Shown piece by piece: positions 60,335 through 64,000 of a DNA stretch of 64,000 bases. Source of the DNA: Intestinimonas butyriciproducens (GTDB lineage Bacteria > Bacillota > Clostridia > Oscillospirales > Butyricicoccaceae). The stretch covers positions 62,001-126,000 of the forward strand of contig NZ_JACJKW010000003.1 in the NCBI RefSeq assembly GCF_016901775.1. The letters are read 5' to 3'. The notes beneath the pieces are model-generated. The model saw only the letters and a list, made by a program, of their open reading frames with translations. It ran no database searches and was not told where the DNA came from. Positions within the stretch are counted from its first letter, which is position 1. Every line of letters starts with the position of its first letter. Both the position numbers and the translations under genes were made by a program.

Positions 60335-60568
60335 ATCCCCAAGGACGCAGGTCCTTGGGGACAATGGATGAGAAAAGGATATGACAGGAAAACACTTTTG
60401 CCCTGCTTTTCATCAATCCGCAACAACTGGCGACCTGTGCGTCAGTTGTTGCACTTCTCAAGGGGCCAGTGTGCGCCACAGGCGTGCATGCAGCCCCTTG
60501 CAGAAACTCAAAAAAGCGGCAAAGCCGCTTTTTTGACAGGCATCCCCAAGGACGCAGGTCCTTGGGGA
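60335..60568 (+). repeat. Terminator-associated repeat element, copy R7, with both hairpin copies
   Basis: Core 60362-60541. Two identical 27-bp hairpins (60335-60361 and 60542-60568; ATCCCCAAGGAC/GTCCTTGGGGA) flank it. Read from the minus-strand MATE gene, the distal one is followed by TTTTTTTAG while the proximal one is not. Hairpin 1 (60419-60452) has the variant stem GCAACAACTG/CAGTTGTTGC; outer stem CAAGGGGC/GCCCCTTG (60459-60500) with short apical stem; hairpin 3 (60508-60536) has TCAAAAAAGCGGC/GCCGCTTTTTTGA. Each variant preserves pairing. It fills the gap between the permease promoter and the MATE gene. Confidence 0.87.
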
Positions 60569-60592
60569 TGGATGGAAAAGAAAAAAATGAGA

Positions 60593-61969
60593 TCACACGG
60601 CCGGAGAAACCGGCTTGCTTTCCAGGTTGTGGATGTGCAGCTTATAGAAGCGGCTGAAGAGCAGGAGACTGGCCACCAGAGAGATGATCTCCGCCAGAGG
60701 GAAGGCATACCACACATAGCCCAGGCCGATTTTGGAGAACAGATAGGCGGCCGGCAGAATGACGATCAGCTGGCGCAGCACCGAAATGAACAGGCTGTTT
60801 TTGCCCCGTCCCACCGCCTGGAAGATGGTGGAGAAAATGACGCCGAAGGCTGCGGGGATAAAGCACAGGCTGATGGAGCGGAAGGCCGGCACGCCGATGG
60901 CCAGCATTTCGCCGGAGCCGTCAAAGATGGTCAGCAGCTGGGCGGGGAAGATCCAGAACAGCAGCGTGCCCACTGCCATAATGCCGCAGGCGATGCAGAT
61001 GCCGATGCGCAGGCAGCTGAGCAGGCGTGCCTTTTTCCGGGCGCCGTAGTTGTAGCCCATGATGGGCATCAGTCCATGGGTCAGGCCGAAGACCGGCATG
61101 AACACAAAGGACTGGAGCTTGTAATAGACGCCCAGCACCGAGATGGCCGTCTCAGAAAAGGCCGAAAGGATCTGGTTCAGGCCCATCACCAGGAAGGAGC
61201 TGATGGACTGCATGATCATGGAAGGAATGCCTACGGAGTAGATATCCCGGATGGTGGGGCCGTGGAAACGGAAGCCCTTGAGGGTCACATGGACGGCATG
61301 GCTTTTGCGGAACATCACATAAAGGCTGAAGCACATGGCCAGGATCTGACCGATGACGGTGGCTACTGCCGCGCCCAGGATGCCCATCTTGGGCAGGCCG
61401 AACAGGCCAAAGATCAGAATGGGGTCCAGAATGATGTTGGTGACGCAGCCCACCAGCATAAAGAGCATGGGATAGATCATGTTGCCGGTGGCCTGGAGGG
61501 TCTTTTCAAAGGCGATTTCCACAAAGCTGCCGAAGGAGCAGATGCACACCACCGACAGATACTGGGTGCCCAGATCGATCACATTGGCGTTCTGGCTGAA
61601 AAGGCCCAGGAACCACCGGGAGCCAAACAGGCCGAAGAGGGCGAAAAGCAGAGAGGTGAAGAAGGCCAGGATCGCCCCGTGGCAGGCGGCCAGGTCAGCT
61701 TCCCGCTGGCGTTTTTCTCCCAGACGGCGGGACACCAGGGAATTGACGCCCACCCCGGTGCCGACGGCCAGGGAGATCATCAACTGCTGGATGGGGAAAG
61801 CCAGGGAAACGGCGGTGAGGGCATCCATGCTGATCTTGGCCACAAAATAACTGTCCACAATATTATAAAGGGACTGGACCAGCATGGAGAAAATGGCCGG
61901 CAGAGACATGGAGATGATCAGCCGGAGCATGGGCGTGTTGCCCATTTTGTTTTCGCGGATTTCTTCCAT
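60593..61969 (-). CDS. MATE family efflux transporter (second)
   Basis: The 458-residue protein has the MATE family pattern: MLRLIISMSLPAIFSMLVQS, YNIVDSYFVAKISMDALTAV, VGVNSLVSRRLGEKRQREAD and, in the second half, HGLMPIMGYNYGARKKARLL. It is only distantly similar to the MATE at 9219-10538. Substrate unknown. The ATG at 61969 is preferred over GTG 61978: AAAGGAA lies about 9 bases upstream. It ends at the gene-side hairpin of element R7. Confidence 0.9.
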   Translation of the reverse strand: MEEIRENKMGNTPMLRLIISMSLPAIFSMLVQSLYNIVDSYFVAKISMDALTAVSLAFPIQQLMISLAVGTGVGVNSLVSRRLGEKRQREADLAACHGAILAFFTSLLFALFGLFGSRWFLGLFSQNANVIDLGTQYLSVVCICSFGSFVEIAFEKTLQATGNMIYPMLFMLVGCVTNIILDPILIFGLFGLPKMGILGAAVATVIGQILAMCFSLYVMFRKSHAVHVTLKGFRFHGPTIRDIYSVGIPSMIMQSISSFLVMGLNQILSAFSETAISVLGVYYKLQSFVFMPVFGLTHGLMPIMGYNYGARKKARLLSCLRIGICIACGIMAVGTLLFWIFPAQLLTIFDGSGEMLAIGVPAFRSISLCFIPAAFGVIFSTIFQAVGRGKNSLFISVLRQLIVILPAAYLFSKIGLGYVWYAFPLAEIISLVASLLLFSRFYKLHIHNLESKPVSPAV

Positions 61970-62467
61970 CAAATGCACTTCCTTTGGGATAAAATAATAA
62001 TTTCAACCGGTTAGGCCGGAAAAAAGGCAAAGGCAAAAAAAGAGACGGCCCAAGGCCGCCGCAAAAAAAGGGATGCGTATGCCGGGCGCCGCTTTTTCCT
62101 CCAGAACTGGATGCGGCGTACTGGGAAAAAGTATAACATAAAAAGGGCAAAAGGACAAGGATTGTTAAAAAAGAAGCAAAAAGCCGCCCAAAATGGGCGG
62201 ACTTTCCGCAAAGAGGAGACAAGATGCAGCGCCATTTGAAAATTTATGAGGAAGCAGGAGAGAAACAGGGAGCAAAAAAACAGCGCTGCAAAAGGAAACG
62301 GGAGGTTATGGGAACTCCCGGCGCAGAGGAAAAGCATCTGCGCATGAACTGGAAATAGGATGCAGCTGACCGGGAAAACCCGTTCTGCGATTTCAGTGTA
62401 GCAAATCGACAGAGCGGAGGCAAGAAAAAATTCATCCCGAGAAAGAGTGCGCCAAGGGGGGTGAATA

Positions 62468-62513
62468 TATTTAATACGGTATAAATAAGAAAAAAGAAAA
62501 ACCGTATTAAATA
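62468..62513. promoter_or_regulatory. Perfect 13-bp inverted repeat in the nuoE upstream region
   Basis: TATTTAATACGGT (62468-62480) and ACCGTATTAAATA (62501-62513) are separated by a 20-nt purine-rich spacer. They lie about 45-90 bp upstream of the -35 box. They could bind a regulator as a dimer or form an AT-rich cruciform. Confidence 0.6.
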
Positions 62514-62556
62514 AAAAATATTTTTCTGCGGAAAGGGTATCGTTAAAAAAATATCA

Positions 62557-62585
62557 TTGCAATCTGTCTCCGGGTCGGCTACACT
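62557..62585 (+). promoter_or_regulatory. Sigma-A promoter of nuoEF
   Basis: TTGCAA (62557-62562), 17 nt, TACACT (62580-62585). A classical Rex palindrome was not found. Confidence 0.65.
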
Positions 62586-62623
62586 GAGATCACAACAGAT
62601 ATTTTTTTGGAGGGGATGCGTCC

Positions 62624-63109
62624 ATGAACAATGGAGTGGATTTTGCCGTCATCGACCGCATACTGGATCGTCACGGAGCCCAGGCCAGCAATGTCATTGC
62701 CATTTTGCAGGATATCCAGGGAGAATACCGGTATCTGCCCCGGGAAATTTTTCCCTATCTGGCGAGAAAATTACAGATGAGCGCCGCGAAAATTTACAGC
62801 GTGGCTACTTTTTATGAGAATTTTTCCCTGGAACCCAAGGGGAAATATGTGATCAAGATCTGCGACGGCACTGCCTGCCATGTGCGCAAAAGCATTCCCA
62901 TTCTGGAGAAGATGCGGGAAACTTTGGGCCTTTCCTCTCAGAAGATCACCACCGACGATATGCTCTTTACCGTGGAGACCGTCTCCTGTCTGGGAGCCTG
63001 CGGTCTGGCCCCGGCCTGTACCGTCAATGACAAAGTCTATCCTTCCATGACGCCGGAGAAAGCGGTGGAATTGCTGGATGAGCTGAAGAAGGAGGGGACG
63101 GCATGCTGA
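62624..63109 (+). CDS. NuoE-type [2Fe-2S] subunit (HndA/HydA-like, 24 kDa)
   Basis: The 161-residue subunit carries the thioredoxin-like [2Fe-2S] fold: an N-terminal helical segment (QDIQGEYRYLPREIFPYLAR) and four conserved Cys in CDGTACHVRKS and CLGACGLAP. It transfers electrons to the NuoF-like partner in NAD(P)-linked complexes (complex I modules, bifurcating hydrogenases). Start at 62624 follows GGAGGGG. It overlaps the next gene by 7 bp. Confidence 0.93.
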   Translation: MNNGVDFAVIDRILDRHGAQASNVIAILQDIQGEYRYLPREIFPYLARKLQMSAAKIYSVATFYENFSLEPKGKYVIKICDGTACHVRKSIPILEKMRETLGLSSQKITTDDMLFTVETVSCLGACGLAPACTVNDKVYPSMTPEKAVELLDELKKEGTAC

Positions 63110-64000
63110 AAACAAGAGAAGAACTTTCCGTCCTGCGCCAGACCCTGGAAGGCCGCTTTGCTTCTCAGGTGAAGAAGATCCTGGTGTGTGCCGGTACCGG
63201 CTGTGTGGCCGGCGGCTCTTTGGACATCTATGCCCGTCTGGTGGAGCTACTTCAGGAAAAAGGCATCCACTGTCAGGTGGACCTGGCCCATGAGCCTCAT
63301 GGGGATGATGTGGGCGTCAAGCGCAGCGGCTGCCACGGCTTTTGTGAAATGGGTCCTCTGGTGCGTATTGAGCCTCAGGGCTGGCTGTATATTAAGGTAA
63401 AGAAGGACGACTGCCAGGAGATCATCGAAAAGACCGTCCTGGGCGGCGAGCCCATCGACCGGCTGTGCTATAAGATGAATGGGGAGATCTATAAAACCCA
63501 GGAAGAAATCCCCTTCTATAAAAAGCAGACCCGTACTGTGTTGGAGCACTGCGGCCACATCGACGCTACCTCCATTCAGGAGTACATCGCCATCGGCGGC
63601 TACAAAGCCTTTGAAAAGGCTTTGTTTGACATGGATGGCCAGGAGATCGTGGATGAGATCCAGAAATCCAACCTGCGTGGCCGGGGCGGCGGCGGCTTCC
63701 CGGCCGGCCGGAAATGGGCTCAGGTGCGCGCCCAGGAAGCCACTCCCAAGTACATCGTCTGCAACGGTGACGAAGGAGACCCGGGCGCCTTTATGGACCG
63801 ATCGGTGATGGAGGGCGACCCCCACCGGCTGCTGGAAGGCATGATGATCGCCGGTGTGGCCTGCGGGGCCAGCCAGGGCTATATTTATGTCCGGGCCGAA
63901 TATCCCATGGCCGTCAGCCGTCTGGACGGCGCCATTCAGCAGGCCAGAGAGCTGGGACTGCTGGGAACCAATATTCTGGGAAGCGGCTTTGATTTTGACA
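63103..64000 (+). CDS. NuoF-type NADH-binding subunit, N-terminal fragment (HndC/HydB-like)
   Basis: The first 299 codons are present; the gene continues past the window. An N-terminal thioredoxin-fold [2Fe-2S] region (CAGTGCVAGG and CHGFCEMGP) precedes the NuoF body: NLRGRGGGGFPAGRKW (NADH/FMN loop) and NGDEGDPGAFMDRSVMEGDP. The added N-terminal cluster is typical of hydrogenase-linked and formate dehydrogenase-linked NuoF homologues in clostridia. The partner hydrogenase would be expected downstream. Confidence 0.93.
   Translation, partial: MLKTREELSVLRQTLEGRFASQVKKILVCAGTGCVAGGSLDIYARLVELLQEKGIHCQVDLAHEPHGDDVGVKRSGCHGFCEMGPLVRIEPQGWLYIKVKKDDCQEIIEKTVLGGEPIDRLCYKMNGEIYKTQEEIPFYKKQTRTVLEHCGHIDATSIQEYIAIGGYKAFEKALFDMDGQEIVDEIQKSNLRGRGGGGFPAGRKWAQVRAQEATPKYIVCNGDEGDPGAFMDRSVMEGDPHRLLEGMMIAGVACGASQGYIYVRAEYPMAVSRLDGAIQQARELGLLGTNILGSGFDFD

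Larger units (their letters stand above)
61970..62623. other. Long intergenic region upstream of nuoE
   Basis: No credible gene was found over about 650 bp. It holds hairpins (CGGCC/GGCCG near 62046-62060; AGCCGCCC/GGGCGGA near 62181-62200), an AT-rich part (about 62440-62560), an inverted repeat of TATTTAATACGGT (62468-62480 and 62501-62513) and the nuoE promoter. Confidence 0.65.

Noticed and set aside
60296-62014. Open frame on the plus strand across repeat R7 and the MATE gene
   Set aside because: It crosses a structured non-coding repeat and is antisense to a clear transporter.
62541-62562. Rex operator before nuoE
   Set aside because: CGTTAAAAAAATATC has a half-site-like TTAA but no second inverted half TTAACAA at the required spacing.
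1-64000. tRNA, rRNA or CRISPR array
   Set aside because: No cloverleaf with a plausible TPsiC arm, no rRNA-like stretch and no regularly spaced direct repeats were seen by eye; a weak or partial tRNA could be missed without tRNAscan.

Overview
The window is about 58-60 % GC by impression. It comes from a low-GC-lineage (Firmicutes) but GC-rich, spore-forming anaerobic clostridium, most likely Oscillospirales/Oscillospiraceae-like. The evidence is a CIRCE-controlled hrcA, a T-box leader, BlaR1/BlaI, sporulation genes (sleB, spmA, spmB), RNase Y, a DnaD-type replication protein, sigma-A style promoters, and an NADH-linked NuoE/NuoF-type pair with a thioredoxin-fold extension, as in electron-bifurcating hydrogenases. 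No tRNA, rRNA or CRISPR was seen.

Layout. 1-9 kb: start of hrcA with CIRCE, degV, exoA, an amidohydrolase, an S-layer-homology protein, a DUF1835/DUF3658 protein with a GNAT, and an acyl-ACP thioesterase with an M24 peptidase. 9-16 kb: MATE and MFS exporters, an HD hydrolase, an AlaX-type editing protein, a HAD phosphatase and a D-aminoacylase-like amidohydrolase. 16.5-17.2 kb: a T-box leader driving an orphan 96-residue gene. 17.2-27.8 kb: the conserved rimP-nusA-ylxR-ylxQ-infB-rbfA-nrnA-truB-ribF operon, extended by an M20 peptidase, a ComEC-like metallohydrolase and DUF3006. 28-34.5 kb: a zinc-ribbon membrane protein, a DUF4358 lipoprotein, an Fe-S aldo/keto reductase, M56/BlaI and a PrsA/SurA-like lipoprotein. 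34.5-41 kb: mfd, pth, prs and a glmU whose uridylyltransferase half has decayed. 41-49 kb: a DnaD protein fused to a helicase-loader N-terminus, tandem M20D amidohydrolases, tandem small membrane proteins and RNase Y. 49-56 kb: sleB, a tRNA methyltransferase, rsmI, spmAB, abrB, a DUF1836 protein, a TSUP transporter, glutaminase and a small acidic protein. 56-62 kb: a peptide-binding lipoprotein, two flavodoxin-like proteins, a DppB-like permease and a second MATE. 62.6-64 kb: nuoE and the start of nuoF.

The most unusual feature is a family of seven intergenic elements of about 180-215 bp (near 3.8, 9.1, 16.4, 33.3, 42.5, 48.9 and 60.4 kb). Six are well preserved and one is degenerate. Each has up to three hairpins; several stem positions change in compensatory fashion between copies. 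The ends carry short imperfect inverted repeats (TGTCGAAAA). All seven have the same end facing the 3' end of a gene that is transcribed towards them. At four loci the gene's terminator hairpin is present on both sides, and only the far copy keeps the T-tract. This looks like a non-coding mobile (MITE-like) or structured-RNA element that targets intrinsic terminators. I know of no described family that matches, but could not search.

Other points worth checking are the T-box with an orphan target, a pth gene whose only sensible start is ATT, the degenerate GlmU, the DnaD/DnaI-N fusion beside an element copy, and terminator-like leaders in front of a MATE gene and dnaD.
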